Shown: positions 17,676-26,319 of the stretch, piece by piece | Layout of the letters: each line of letters begins with the position of its first letter | Position numbering within the stretch: the first letter of the stretch is position 1 | Assembly (NCBI RefSeq): GCF_003688915.1 | Contig: NZ_REFU01000001.1 | Location: 1,674,001 to 1,738,000, forward strand | Length of the DNA stretch: 64,000 nt | Direction: 5' to 3' | Origin: Rhodococcus sp. SBT000017 | GTDB lineage: Bacteria; Actinomycetota; Actinomycetes; Mycobacteriales; Mycobacteriaceae | The notes under the pieces: generated by a model | Seen by the model: only the letters and a program-made list of their open reading frames with translations | Database searches by the model: none | What the model was told of the DNA's origin: nothing | Made by a program: the position numbers and the translations under genes

Positions 17676-18533
17676 TCAGCTCTCGGCGGCGACGCGCTCG
17701 GCGCGCTCGACGACATTGGTGAGCAGGAAGGCCCGCGTCAACGGTCCGACGCCGCCGGGGTTGGGCGAAAGGAATCCGGCCACCTCCGCGACACCGTCGG
17801 CGACGTCGCCGCGCAGTCCGTCCTCGGTGCGGGTCACCCCTACGTCGAGCACGGCAGCACCGGGCTTGACCATGTCCGCAGTGATCAATCCGGGTACTCC
17901 GGCAGCGGCGATCACGATGTCCGCGCGGGAGACCTCGGCGGCCAGATCGCGAGTTCCGGTGTGACACAACGTGACTGTCGAGTTCTCCGAGCGCCTCGTG
18001 AGCAGCAGGCCGATGGGTCGCCCGACCGTCACTCCGCGGCCGATGACCACCGCGTGCGCACCGTCGAGAGCAACGTCGTAGCGGCGCAGCAGGTGCACGA
18101 TCCCGCGAGGTGTACACGGCAGTGCGGCATCCTTGCCCAGGACCAGACGGCCGAGGTTGATCGGGTGCAGACCGTCGGCGTCCTTGTCCGGATCGATTCG
18201 CTCGAGTGCAGCGTTCTCGTCGAGATGCTTCGGCAACGGCAGCTGGACGATGTAGCCGGTGCATTCGGGGTTGGCATTGAGTTCGTCGATGACGGCTTCG
18301 AGATCTGCCTGGGTGATGTCCGCGGGCAGGTCGCGACGAATCGAGGTGATGCCGACCTTGGCGCAGTCGTTGTGCTTGCCCCGGACGTACGCGGCCGAAC
18401 CCGGATCGTCGCCCACCAGCACGGTCGCCAGACCTGGGGTGATGCCCTGCTCACGCAGCGTCGCCACGCGGGCGGTGAGATCGACGAATATCTCGTCACG
18501 GGTCGCTTTGCCATCGAGAATCGTTGCAGTCAC
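17676..18533 (-). CDS. folD: bifunctional methylenetetrahydrofolate dehydrogenase/methenyltetrahydrofolate cyclohydrolase
   Basis: A 285-residue cytosolic enzyme interconverting 5,10-methylene-, 5,10-methenyl- and 10-formyl-tetrahydrofolate, supplying one-carbon units for purine and formyl-Met synthesis. The catalytic pair is Tyr49 and Lys53 in [22 protein letters not shown] and the nucleotide-binding [13 protein letters not shown] are the two family signatures. Length is standard. It is equivalent to Rv3356c and pairs with the DUF3017 gene as in mycobacteria. Confidence 0.97.
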   Translation of the reverse strand: MTATILDGKATRDEIFVDLTARVATLREQGITPGLATVLVGDDPGSAAYVRGKHNDCAKVGITSIRRDLPADITQADLEAVIDELNANPECTGYIVQLPLPKHLDENAALERIDPDKDADGLHPINLGRLVLGKDAALPCTPRGIVHLLRRYDVALDGAHAVVIGRGVTVGRPIGLLLTRRSENSTVTLCHTGTRDLAAEVSRADIVIAAAGVPGLITADMVKPGAAVLDVGVTRTEDGLRGDVADGVAEVAGFLSPNPGGVGPLTRAFLLTNVVERAERVAAES

Positions 18534-18589
18534 CCGGTCATTGTTCCAGGTTCGGCGTCAGCAGCGGCGCACCGGTCCGATCCCCACGG

Positions 18590-19198
18590 TCAGCCCTCGA
18601 CAACGAGCCCGTGCGCTGCAGCGTAGGCCACCGCCTGCATCAGTTCGATCTTCGCACTGCGCACGCTCGCGCTCACCCACAGCGATGCGTCGGCGACGGC
18701 TCCCCGCAGATCCGCCTCGTCGAACTTCGCGTCGACGGCGCGGGCACCCGAGAAATCGACCGAGCGCACAGTTGCCTTCCGGAAGTCTGCGGACACGAGG
18801 TTCGCTTCGCGCATCCGGCACCCCGTCAGATCGAGACCGCGAAGGTCCGCGTTGCCCAGTGATGCGAGGGTGAAGTCGACCTCGTCGTACGTCGCTGGAC
18901 GCATACGACTGTCGACGAACGTCGATCCCATCACGGTCGAATGACGAAACGTACTGTGCTGCATATTGGTCCGAGTGAAGGTGCACGATCGAAATGCAGA
19001 GTTCGTGTGAACGGATTCGGTCAGATCGGTGCCGGTGAAGTCGCATTCGGTGAACACCACCGACTCGGTTCGAACGCCGCTCATGTCCGCGTCGCGAAAG
19101 GTACACCGAACGAACTGCCTACCGGTCCACTCCTGCCCGTCCAGTCGAGTGTCGGAAAAGTCCTCGCCGATCGTCTGTTCGTCGTCCACCTGCCCCAT
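18590..19198 (-). CDS. pentapeptide-repeat protein
   Basis: A 202-residue protein made largely of A(D/N)LXX-type pentapeptide repeats from about residue 20 to 185 (for example CTFRDADMSG, CDFTGTDL, ADLRGLDL, ANLVSADFR). Such repeats build a right-handed quadrilateral beta-helix. Some family members mimic DNA and protect gyrase from quinolones, but most have no known role, and nothing here singles out gyrase. ATG 19198 starts a 202-residue product; the longer frame overlaps the divergent trmL gene. Start choice is moderately sure. Confidence 0.8.
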   Translation of the reverse strand: MGQVDDEQTIGEDFSDTRLDGQEWTGRQFVRCTFRDADMSGVRTESVVFTECDFTGTDLTESVHTNSAFRSCTFTRTNMQHSTFRHSTVMGSTFVDSRMRPATYDEVDFTLASLGNADLRGLDLTGCRMREANLVSADFRKATVRSVDFSGARAVDAKFDEADLRGAVADASLWVSASVRSAKIELMQAVAYAAAHGLVVEG

Positions 19199-19231
19199 AC
19201 TTCCCGGACTCGTGATGGCAGAGTGAACCGG

Positions 19232-19696
19232 GTGTTTCGACTCATGTTCTTCGAGCCCCGCATCCCACAGAACACCGGCAACGCAATTCGCCTGGTCGCC
19301 GGGACCGGCTGCGAACTGCACCTGGTGGGCCCGCTCGGCTTCGACATGTCCGAGCCGAAGCTCAAGCGGGCAGGCTTGGACTACCACGATCTGGCGTCGG
19401 TGACGGTGCACGCGGACCTACCCTCTGCCTGGTCTGCGCTGGCACCGACTCGCGTGTTCGCCTACACCGCACACGCAGCCCGTTCCTACGCCGACGTCGC
19501 GTACGAACCCGGCGACGTCCTCCTGTTCGGACCGGAACCCACGGGATTGCCCGACGACGTCCTGGGCGACCCACATGTGACCGATCGACTGCGGATCCCG
19601 ATGATTCCGGGCCGCCGGTCGTTGAACCTGGCGAACGCGGCAGCAGTGACGATGTACGAGGCATGGCGCCAGCACGGGTACGAAGGCAGCGTCTGA
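19232..19696 (+). CDS. trmL: tRNA (cytidine/uridine-2'-O-)-methyltransferase, TrmL-type SPOUT enzyme
   Basis: A 154-residue SPOUT methyltransferase that would 2'-O-methylate the wobble base of tRNA-Leu using SAM. The three SPOUT motifs are visible: an N-terminal NTGNAIR segment, LLFGPEPTGLP, and IPMIPGRRSLNLANAAAV forming the knot. It is closely similar in order and wording to Rv3366 (spoU). GTG 19232 gives Met-Phe-Arg-Leu, matching that homologue, and is preferred over GTG 19223 and ATG 19244. Confidence 0.9.
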   Translation: MFRLMFFEPRIPQNTGNAIRLVAGTGCELHLVGPLGFDMSEPKLKRAGLDYHDLASVTVHADLPSAWSALAPTRVFAYTAHAARSYADVAYEPGDVLLFGPEPTGLPDDVLGDPHVTDRLRIPMIPGRRSLNLANAAAVTMYEAWRQHGYEGSV

Positions 19697-19784
19697 CGGG
19701 TTTGCGTCGGAGTGCGGACTTCCCGGGTGTACCCGAATCCGTCCGCCCGGTCTGACGGCACCGCCCGGACTATCTTCTGTACTC

Positions 19785-20252
19785 ATGGCGACGACGGATT
19801 TGATGAACAGGGCGCTGGCGGCCGTGGCGGATTCGGACGCACAGTTGACCGTCGAACTGGTGCACGAGCTGATCGAACCCGGAGAGCTCACCGAACCACT
19901 CGGTATCGCCGAGGTTGCCGAGCTCCTCGACATCTCCGCGCACACTCTGCGGTACTACGAGCGGTGTGGCCTGATCGAGGTTGCGCGTGACGGACTCGAC
20001 CATCGACGGTACGACGACGCGGCCGTCCGACGGATCGTGTTCCTCACTCGCATGCGGTTGTCGGGGATGCCGATGCGCGACCTGCAGCACTACGTCGAAC
20101 TCGTCGACGGCGGAGAACATACCGTTCCGGAACGACTCGACATGCTCGTCGGGCATCGAGACGCCGTCCGACGTCGAATCCGAGAACTGCAACTTTCGCT
20201 CGTGGCAACCGAATACAAGATCGCAACGTACGGCGGTGCCACCGGTCCGTGA
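19785..20252 (+). CDS. MerR-family transcriptional regulator
   Basis: A 155-residue regulator with an N-terminal extension of about 38 residues before the winged helix (LGIAEVAELLDISAHTLRYYERCGLIEVARD), then a coiled dimerisation helix. There are no Cys pairs as in metal-sensing MerR proteins, so a small organic ligand or none is more likely. The ATG lies about 15 bases after a TATCTT -10-like hexamer with no Shine-Dalgarno, so the transcript may be leaderless. Confidence 0.85.
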   Translation: MATTDLMNRALAAVADSDAQLTVELVHELIEPGELTEPLGIAEVAELLDISAHTLRYYERCGLIEVARDGLDHRRYDDAAVRRIVFLTRMRLSGMPMRDLQHYVELVDGGEHTVPERLDMLVGHRDAVRRRIRELQLSLVATEYKIATYGGATGP

Positions 20253-20287
20253 CAATCGCTAGGTCAGGTCCGCTGCGATGTCGACAC

Positions 20288-20536
20288 TTACGGGAGCGCG
20301 GCACCGCAGCCCTGCATTGCGTTCCAGACGTTGCCCGGGTTCGTCGGTGTGCCGCCGGCGGCGGAGTTGGAACTTGTTGTGAGCGTCGACAAATCGATCA
20401 GGTCAGAGAGGTAGTTCTTCTGTGACACCGAACTGTCGACGTCGCCGTGGCGGCTCGACAGGACCGATTCCGCTTCGATCCGTCCGCCTGTGGCCGTCAC
20501 CGTCACCGTCTCCACTGCGCGACTTCCGGCGATCAT
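20288..20536 (-). CDS. hypothetical protein, possibly the 3' part of a broken gene
   Basis: An 82-codon frame with coding-like GC at third positions and Ser/Thr-rich composition; no family is recognised. In the same frame, immediately upstream, is a single TAG (about 20588) and before it another open stretch reaching back to 20773 with a hydrophobic run (Arg-Arg-Ile-Gly-Leu-Ala-Leu-Val). It may be a secreted protein interrupted by one nonsense codon, or two chance frames. No start codon exists between the TAG and the ATG at 20536. Confidence 0.35.
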   Translation of the reverse strand: MIAGSRAVETVTVTATGGRIEAESVLSSRHGDVDSSVSQKNYLSDLIDLSTLTTSSNSAAGGTPTNPGNVWNAMQGCGAALP

Positions 20537-20886
20537 CGAGAGCTGCCCGGTAACGATTTTCTTTCGTTCGACCGGTGCCGTGGATCGCTACCGTTCGGAG
20601 TCGCCGGCCATCCCGGGCACGAGCGCGAGACCTATTCGTCGCATCGACATATCAAGTGGTGGAACAGAACTCGACGTATTGAACGCAGAACGCGGTAGTG
20701 ACCCCAACGTGCATCGGGCGGCCACGACCGCGGCGGCCGGGGTCCGAGAAACCGGACTTCTACGACGATTCATCCCCGGATGCCAGCGGCACCGTTACAC
20801 AAACCTCACCGGCCTGCTGCCATGGACTCGCGGGGCGGGGTACCGTGTGCCGCACCGGCCCGTTTCGCTCGTGAAGGAGCTTTCTG
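20537..20886. other. gene-poor stretch between the MerR region and an exported protein
   Basis: No convincing gene on either strand. It contains the possible upstream part of the broken frame ending at 20588 (minus strand) and the promoter region of the gene at 20887, including AAGGAG just before its TTG start. Third-position GC bias is weaker than in neighbouring genes. Confidence 0.4.
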
Positions 20887-21441
20887 TTGTTCTCTGTTTC
20901 CCTGCCCCGTCTCTCGTCCCCCAACTCCTCCTCCGCGCGCACGTCCAGTCGGTTCAGTAGTCGAATTGCCCGCACCGCAGCAATATTCGCCATGGGCTCG
21001 GGATTGACGGTCGCAGCCCTGTCGGGCACGGCCACTGCGTCGGCAGCCCCCGTCAACTGCGTGTCTCCGCCGTCGGCCAACGACATCCAGGTCGATGACA
21101 CCGCGAGCTGCGGAGCCACCTCGAACGGCACCGGGCGGGCCACCGCAGGTGCTGCCGACAGCGGCACCGCCGTCAGCGTCAACGACGGTCCCGGCGCGAC
21201 GACCACCTACGCCAACGGATACGGCGTCGCCCTCGGAGCAAGCAAGAATGCAGGCACGGCCTACGCACTGGCACTCGGCGGCGGAATCGCTCACTCGTGG
21301 GCCGATGCCGGACAGACGACTCTCGCCGTCGCCGGGTGGGGATCCGGCGCTACCTCGGAGGCTCAGGGCGTCGATTGCGTCGGCCCCCTGTCACTGGCAC
21401 TGAACCTCACGAGCGGCCAGTTCTGCGTCCTCGGTAGCTGA
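20887..21441 (+). CDS. small exported protein, possibly DUF6764-like
   Basis: A 184-residue protein with a long Ser/Arg-rich N-terminus, a hydrophobic signal region ending Ala-Thr-Ala-Ser-Ala-Ala-Pro near residue 55, and a mature part of about 130 residues with four Cys (NCVSPP, ASCGAT, GVDCVG, QFCVLGS) that could form two disulfides. The mature part is Gly/Ala/Thr-rich with a repeating beta-strand-like pattern. It starts at TTG 20887 with AAGGAG 7 bases upstream. It resembles actinobacterial secreted proteins of DUF6764 as I remember them, but that assignment is tentative. Confidence 0.6.
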   Translation: MFSVSLPRLSSPNSSSARTSSRFSSRIARTAAIFAMGSGLTVAALSGTATASAAPVNCVSPPSANDIQVDDTASCGATSNGTGRATAGAADSGTAVSVNDGPGATTTYANGYGVALGASKNAGTAYALALGGGIAHSWADAGQTTLAVAGWGSGATSEAQGVDCVGPLSLALNLTSGQFCVLGS

Positions 21442-21482
21442 TTGCCCGGTTGCACAGCACCGAACCAGTCGAACGGAGCCGA

Positions 21483-22241
21483 TTACCCCGACACGAACTC
21501 GTCGAGGTAATCGGCTCCACCTACATACACGGTATGACCGGACCTCTCGATCGGCGTGACGACTGCAGCCGCCACGGCCGCAGCGAACTCGGCAACGGTC
21601 GGGAGCGCACCGTGCGCGGCGCGGGCGGCCACAGCATCGGGGTTTCGTCGCTCCAGCAGAGTGACCACGATGGTGCCCTCGATCATGTCACCGGACACGA
21701 CGACGAAGTCGATTCCCCGAGAATTCAATTCGGGAATCATGTCGCGCAGGGCATCCTCGCCTGCTCGCTTGCTCGCAGCAATGGGCTCGTACTCGACGGG
21801 TACGGGCTTCCTGCCGTAGAAATGCGCCTGATGACTGGTGAGAAAGACGATTCGTGAGCCTGGTTTCATGCGGTCGGCGGCCGCTCGAGCCATCGCCACC
21901 TGCGCGTCGCGATTGATGCTCATGGCGTAGCCGGGATCTGCACCGAGCTCGAGCCCACCAGAAGCATTGAGAACCAGAACGTCGATTGCGCCGAATTCGG
22001 CTGCGACGGCGTTCAGCATCGCGTCGACTGCTTCGGGGTCGGTGACGTCGGCACCGACCCCTAGTGCGCGTCCTCCGCTTTCCTCGATCGAGTGCACAAC
22101 AGCATCGGCTCTGCGCTTCTTCTCACGGAAGTTCACCGCCACTGCAGCGCCTTCGGCACCCAGTTGCACCGCCGTTTCCGCTCCGATGCCCCGGGACGCA
22201 CCCGTGATCAGCACAGATTTTCCTGACGCGCGATGCTCCAT
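21483..22241 (-). CDS. short-chain dehydrogenase/reductase with altered active-site tyrosine
   Basis: A 252-residue Rossmann-fold SDR. The nucleotide motif is TGASRGIG near the N-terminus and the strand-4 motif LVLNASGG replaces the usual NNAG. The usual YxxxK catalytic pair reads Ile-Ala-Ala-Ser-Lys; a Tyr lies three residues earlier (YEPIAASK). I recall the same wording in related SDRs, so it is probably a subfamily trait rather than damage. ATG 22241 follows GGAGGG. It is divergent from the HxlR regulator at 22303 with twin palindromes between them, so that regulator probably controls it. Confidence 0.8.
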   Translation of the reverse strand: MEHRASGKSVLITGASRGIGAETAVQLGAEGAAVAVNFREKKRRADAVVHSIEESGGRALGVGADVTDPEAVDAMLNAVAAEFGAIDVLVLNASGGLELGADPGYAMSINRDAQVAMARAAADRMKPGSRIVFLTSHQAHFYGRKPVPVEYEPIAASKRAGEDALRDMIPELNSRGIDFVVVSGDMIEGTIVVTLLERRNPDAVAARAAHGALPTVAEFAAAVAAAVVTPIERSGHTVYVGGADYLDEFVSG

Positions 22242-22254
22242 AGACACCCTCCGC

Positions 22255-22284
22255 TTCGATTTTCGAACTGCTTCGATTTTCGAA
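22255..22284. promoter_or_regulatory. twin palindromic operators between SDR and HxlR genes
   Basis: The 13-base inverted repeat TTCGATTTTCGAA occurs twice, at 22255-22267 and 22272-22284, spaced 17 bases start to start. It lies in the 61-base divergent gap, just upstream of the HxlR start, and is a likely binding site for that regulator. A TACTATGAT -10-like element follows. Confidence 0.65.
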
Positions 22285-22302
22285 CTACTATGATCGAGCG
22301 CG

Positions 22303-22626
22303 ATGGAAATGGCAAACGCACCTCGCCAATCGATGATGGCGGTACTCGATCTCCTGGGACAGCGATGGAACATGCGCATTCTCTGGGAGCTGCGGAGCGG
22401 CCCGCTCGGCTTTCTCGAACTCAGACGACGCACCGACGACATCTCTTCCAGCGTGCTCGCCACGCGACTGCGCACCCTCGTCGACGCGCGCGTATTGATC
22501 AAGGACTCCGACGGCTCCTATTGCCTGACAGAACTCGGCGATGAGTTGGGGCCGGCACTCGAACCACTCTGGCAATGGGCGCAACGGTGGAACGAGAGCA
22601 CCGACCCGGCTGACCACCGCCCCTGA
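22303..22626 (+). CDS. HxlR-family winged-helix regulator
   Basis: A 107-residue single-domain regulator of the HxlR type: LLGQRWNMRILWEL helix, LRRRTDDISSSVLATRLRTL recognition helix, then the wing and LGDELGPALEPLWQWA dimer helix. HxlR proteins commonly sense aldehydes or quinones and control an adjacent oxidoreductase. The divergent SDR at 21483 fits that role, and the twin palindromes between the genes fit autoregulation. ATG 22303 is the only sensible start. Confidence 0.88.
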   Translation: MEMANAPRQSMMAVLDLLGQRWNMRILWELRSGPLGFLELRRRTDDISSSVLATRLRTLVDARVLIKDSDGSYCLTELGDELGPALEPLWQWAQRWNESTDPADHRP

Positions 22627-22737
22627 CCAGACGCGTAGGCCTCCCGGAGTATTTTTCCATTCTTGTCGGTGGCCCGGTTTACTCTCTTTTCAGTTCGAAC
22701 GCACGTTCTGAAATGTTGCTCACCGGGGGGTGAAAAG

Positions 22738-25152
22738 ATGGGTGCACTGCCAGCTGTGTCACTGGAGGCGTTGACCGCGGCCGCGCGTGAGGAGAATCGG
22801 CAGGCGGCCCGCAAGATCTCCGCCTGCTACGACGTGCATCGAAGTTGGATCACCCTCGACACCAAGCACAAGCACTACAGCCGATACGGACGCACCGAAA
22901 TGGCGGTAGCCCTCGGCTGTTCCGCGACGGTCGCCGAAGCGTACGTCTCCGTCGCCGTCGCCCTGCACACCCGGCTCCCACTGTTACGCAGAGCCTTCGC
23001 CGACGGCGACATCGACCTTCCGCGCGTCCGGACGGCCTGCCGGATCCTCGACAACCTCTCCGACGACATCGCCATACGGGTCGAAGCCGAGGTCGTCGAA
23101 GCAGCCCGGCGCAATTCCCCCGGCCCCTTGGAGAAGGAGATCTGGGACATCCTGGTCCGCGTCGCACCCGAGGAAGCAGCGGCGTTGCGGGAGTTCGCGA
23201 AGAAGTTCCGCACCGTCACCTACAGTCCTGCCGGGGAACTCGCCCGCATTCGGGCGGAGTTGACCGCACCCGAAGCCGCCGCCGCATGGCAGCTGCTCGA
23301 GGAGATGGCCGACACCCTCTGCCCGAAGGACCCGCGCGGGAAGAAGGAACGCCTGTGCGATGCGTTCATGGCCCGCATGCACGGCGAACCCCGACTGGCA
23401 TGCCTGTGCCAACGGGAGGATTGCCCCAAGGCGGGTGCGGTGTTGCCGGATCGGCGGGTGCCGTTGACGATGATCACCGTCGACATCGCCACCCTCATCG
23501 GCCTCCTCGCCAACCCCGCCTACCTCGCCGGGCACGGATCCATCGACCCGGACCTCGCGCGGGAATTGGCCCGCAACAGCCACTGGCAGATCCTGCTCAC
23601 CGAGGCGATCACCCTCGCCGAATCCCTCGGCCTCGCCGTCCGGAACCCAGACACCGGAGACTGGGAACGAACACCGAAAGACCAGAAGCAGGAACCGGAC
23701 TCAGTGTCGGATACAGACGAAGATGCTGATAGGGCGACGAACACCGACTCGACAACAGCGACGAACACCGGCTCGGCAGCACACGGGACCGAGACGCGTA
23801 GCCCCACCGGCAGCGACTCGAAACCGGGGACCGAGGCCGAGTCTGGGTCCGAGGCCTGTAGTGCCACAGACGCTTCCACCGCCGCCGAGGCAACTACAGC
23901 ACCGAAAACGGAACCGGCGAACGAGTCCGCCACGCACAGTGACCCCGACACCGAATCAAACCCAGCACCATCACCGACCCCCGCGCCCGCTCCGACCAGC
24001 GCACCGACCACGATCACCTCGCCATCGTCGCCGTCGCAGTCGCAGTCGCCGACCAGAGTTACAGCAACCGCATCAGCACCCGCGACGGCAGCGGACTCTG
24101 CTCCCGGCCAGGAGACAGATCCCGACCGTGGCTCCGATGCAGCATCGAATGCAGCATCCGCCCGAGGTCCGGCCGGCACATCGAGTCCGACACCCGACCC
24201 GACCGGCGGACCACCTCGAACACTGGATCCAGCTTTGGCACCTGCGCCGATGCCGGAGCCCAGCACTGCATCCGACCGAACCGAAACCCACACTTCTTCA
24301 CGTCAACCCGAGGAAATCACGACAGTCACACCGACACCGACACCGACACCGACCACTGGACCGCCACCAGACGACTTACGTGACCCACCCACCCCAGATG
24401 GCAGTGACAACCAACGACGGACGCAATCCCTGACGTCCGCCGCGGCGATGTTCTGCACCCACACCCCAATCGGCAGGGGTACACGGCACAGCTCTGCCCT
24501 CGATCTGGACGGCGTCAGGCATCCCGCCCGCAACATGCGGGCACTCGACCTACGCTCGACACTCCGGCCCCACAACCGCACCGGCTGTACAGCCAATGGC
24601 CTCTACATCGGCAACGCCTCCCTCGCCGCCGCACTCGAAGCCGCCATCGCCGTCGACCCCACCCTCGGAAAATCCGTCGCCCGCGACCCACTCACCGACC
24701 ACGCCCTGATCTACCGCCCCGACACCCTCACCACCGCAGCGGTCCGCCACCGCGACAAACACTGCCGATTCCCCGGCTGCCACCGCCCCGCCGCACGCTG
24801 CCAACTCGACCACGTGAACCCGTTCGACCACACCAACCCCCTCGGCGGCGGCTGGACCACCGTCAACAACCTGCAATGCCTCTGCGAATACCACCACTCC
24901 GTCAAAACCGCCGGCTACTGGAAAGCTGTCATGCTCCCCGGCGGAGCCATCCTGTGGACATCGACCTCGAACACCACTCGCATCACCCTGCCCACCAGCG
25001 GCACGGCAGTGCCCATCCTCGGTAACGACCTCAGACCACACATCCCCACCAAACCGAAACGATCCGGCATCATCGCCTACCCCAACCCACCCGACAACCA
25101 CGACCCCGAAACAGAACCAACAGCCGAAGACACCGACACCCCACCCTTCTGA
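22738..25152 (+). CDS. DUF222 and HNH endonuclease domain protein with long low-complexity linker
   Basis: An 804-residue protein. A DUF222 domain (about 1-300) is helical with conserved basic and aromatic positions. A linker of roughly 230 residues, rich in Thr, Ser, Pro, Asp and Glu, follows, then a C-terminal HNH domain: CRFPGCHRPAARCQLDHVNPF with the central DH, N in VNNLQCLC, and the final CEYHHSVK. This is the REP13E12-like family, multicopy in mycobacteria and rhodococci; function is unproven, and nuclease activity is inferred from the HNH residues. ATG 22738 is preferred, with GGGGGGTGAAAAG before it. The linker is unusually long and codon use there favours ACC/ACA repeats. Confidence 0.85.
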   Translation: MGALPAVSLEALTAAAREENRQAARKISACYDVHRSWITLDTKHKHYSRYGRTEMAVALGCSATVAEAYVSVAVALHTRLPLLRRAFADGDIDLPRVRTACRILDNLSDDIAIRVEAEVVEAARRNSPGPLEKEIWDILVRVAPEEAAALREFAKKFRTVTYSPAGELARIRAELTAPEAAAAWQLLEEMADTLCPKDPRGKKERLCDAFMARMHGEPRLACLCQREDCPKAGAVLPDRRVPLTMITVDIATLIGLLANPAYLAGHGSIDPDLARELARNSHWQILLTEAITLAESLGLAVRNPDTGDWERTPKDQKQEPDSVSDTDEDADRATNTDSTTATNTGSAAHGTETRSPTGSDSKPGTEAESGSEACSATDASTAAEATTAPKTEPANESATHSDPDTESNPAPSPTPAPAPTSAPTTITSPSSPSQSQSPTRVTATASAPATAADSAPGQETDPDRGSDAASNAASARGPAGTSSPTPDPTGGPPRTLDPALAPAPMPEPSTASDRTETHTSSRQPEEITTVTPTPTPTPTTGPPPDDLRDPPTPDGSDNQRRTQSLTSAAAMFCTHTPIGRGTRHSSALDLDGVRHPARNMRALDLRSTLRPHNRTGCTANGLYIGNASLAAALEAAIAVDPTLGKSVARDPLTDHALIYRPDTLTTAAVRHRDKHCRFPGCHRPAARCQLDHVNPFDHTNPLGGGWTTVNNLQCLCEYHHSVKTAGYWKAVMLPGGAILWTSTSNTTRITLPTSGTAVPILGNDLRPHIPTKPKRSGIIAYPNPPDNHDPETEPTAEDTDTPPF

Positions 25153-25320
25153 AGATCGAACTTTCACGGAGGCCTGGGACCCATGCCGGCGCTCGCACCA
25201 AGGTAGGGAAGCCGAACCCAGGTGCACTAACTCGATGGACCGTCGACCATTGCCGAATGTCGACGCCGGTCCACACGGCCTGCAGAATGATCGTCGCTCG
25301 ACGACCGGCATACTCGAGAA

Positions 25321-26274
25321 ATGAGCAATCCACGTGCAGCCGCTCGCCCCAGAGCACTGACGTTGCACGGCCGCATCCGAGTGTTGACGATGAGCGTGGC
25401 AGCCCTGGCAGTCGCAGTGAGTGCTCTCGCGATCTATCTCGTCGCGGAGCAAGCCCTCCGCTCACAGATCGTGGACCGCGTGGAACGCAACAGCGACGCC
25501 ATCATTGCCAGTGCCGCATCCGGCGTCCCGGCCGATCTCTTCGGCTTCGGCATCGAAGACACCGAGGGAACCGCGGTAAAGGTCGCCTTCGCAACGAGCG
25601 ACGGCACATTGGTGACGTCGACGAACGGCTCCGAGCCGTTCACCAATTCCAACGGAGTTCTGGACGATGCAGAAAGATCTGTCATCGACGGCGACACCGA
25701 CCAGTCGCTGCGCGAGGTCCGAGGCTATTACATCTCGGCCAAGCGCACCGATGCCGGCGAGACGATCCTGGTGGCCGAATCGCTCAGCGCGGCGTCACCG
25801 CTACTCGGCAAGCTCACGCTCGCCTTGGTCCTCGTCGGTGCGTTCCTCGTCGCACTGGCAGGTGTCGCCGGTGCCGCCGTCGCACGCACCGGACTCCGCC
25901 CGGTCAGACGACTGCGGGCCGGTACCGAACGTGTTGCCCGCACAGGAGATTTCGAGCCCATCGACGTCAACGGTGACGACGAACTGGCATCGCTGGCCAA
26001 CAGCTTCAACGAGATGTTGGCCTCCCTGTCTCGTTCGCGCGCACGGCAGGGTCAGCTGATCATCGATGCCGGCGCGGAACTGATGGAGCCGCTGACAGCG
26101 TTGCGCACCAACATCGATCTACTGATGTCGCTCGACCGGCCGGACACTCCGGATATGCCGGAAGACCAGCAGAACCGATTGCGCGTCGAGGTCATCGCTC
26201 AGATGGACGTCATCATCGGGCTGGTGCACGACCTGGTCGACCATGCCCGGGAGCCCGCGCCTACCCCGCAGTGA
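25321..26274 (+). CDS. degenerate histidine-kinase-like membrane protein (no phosphorylated His, no ATPase domain)
   Basis: A 317-residue protein with the front half of an MprB-type sensor kinase. A membrane helix (about 22-44) is followed by an extracytoplasmic sensor domain (45-160), a second helix (166-188), HAMP (189-240) and a dimerisation helix. Where kinases read DASHELRTPLT, this protein reads DAGAELMEPLT, so the acceptor His is replaced by Ala252 and the next Arg-Thr by Met-Glu. The frame ends soon after the helical pair, and no ATPase motifs follow in any frame before the next gene. There is no response regulator beside it. It may be a pseudokinase that modulates another kinase or reports through its HAMP coil; decay is the alternative, but the frame is intact. 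Confidence 0.8.
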   Translation: MSNPRAAARPRALTLHGRIRVLTMSVAALAVAVSALAIYLVAEQALRSQIVDRVERNSDAIIASAASGVPADLFGFGIEDTEGTAVKVAFATSDGTLVTSTNGSEPFTNSNGVLDDAERSVIDGDTDQSLREVRGYYISAKRTDAGETILVAESLSAASPLLGKLTLALVLVGAFLVALAGVAGAAVARTGLRPVRRLRAGTERVARTGDFEPIDVNGDDELASLANSFNEMLASLSRSRARQGQLIIDAGAELMEPLTALRTNIDLLMSLDRPDTPDMPEDQQNRLRVEVIAQMDVIIGLVHDLVDHAREPAPTPQ

Positions 26275-26319
26275 CGCGTGCGTCAGGGTGCCGCAGTGAC
26301 GGCCGAGAACCGCGGCCGA

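Noticed and set aside
26275..26319. Frameshifted ATPase domain of the kinase relic at 25321
   Set aside because: Only 45 bases separate it from the next gene, and no N-box or G-box motif occurs in any frame, so the domain is absent rather than out of frame.
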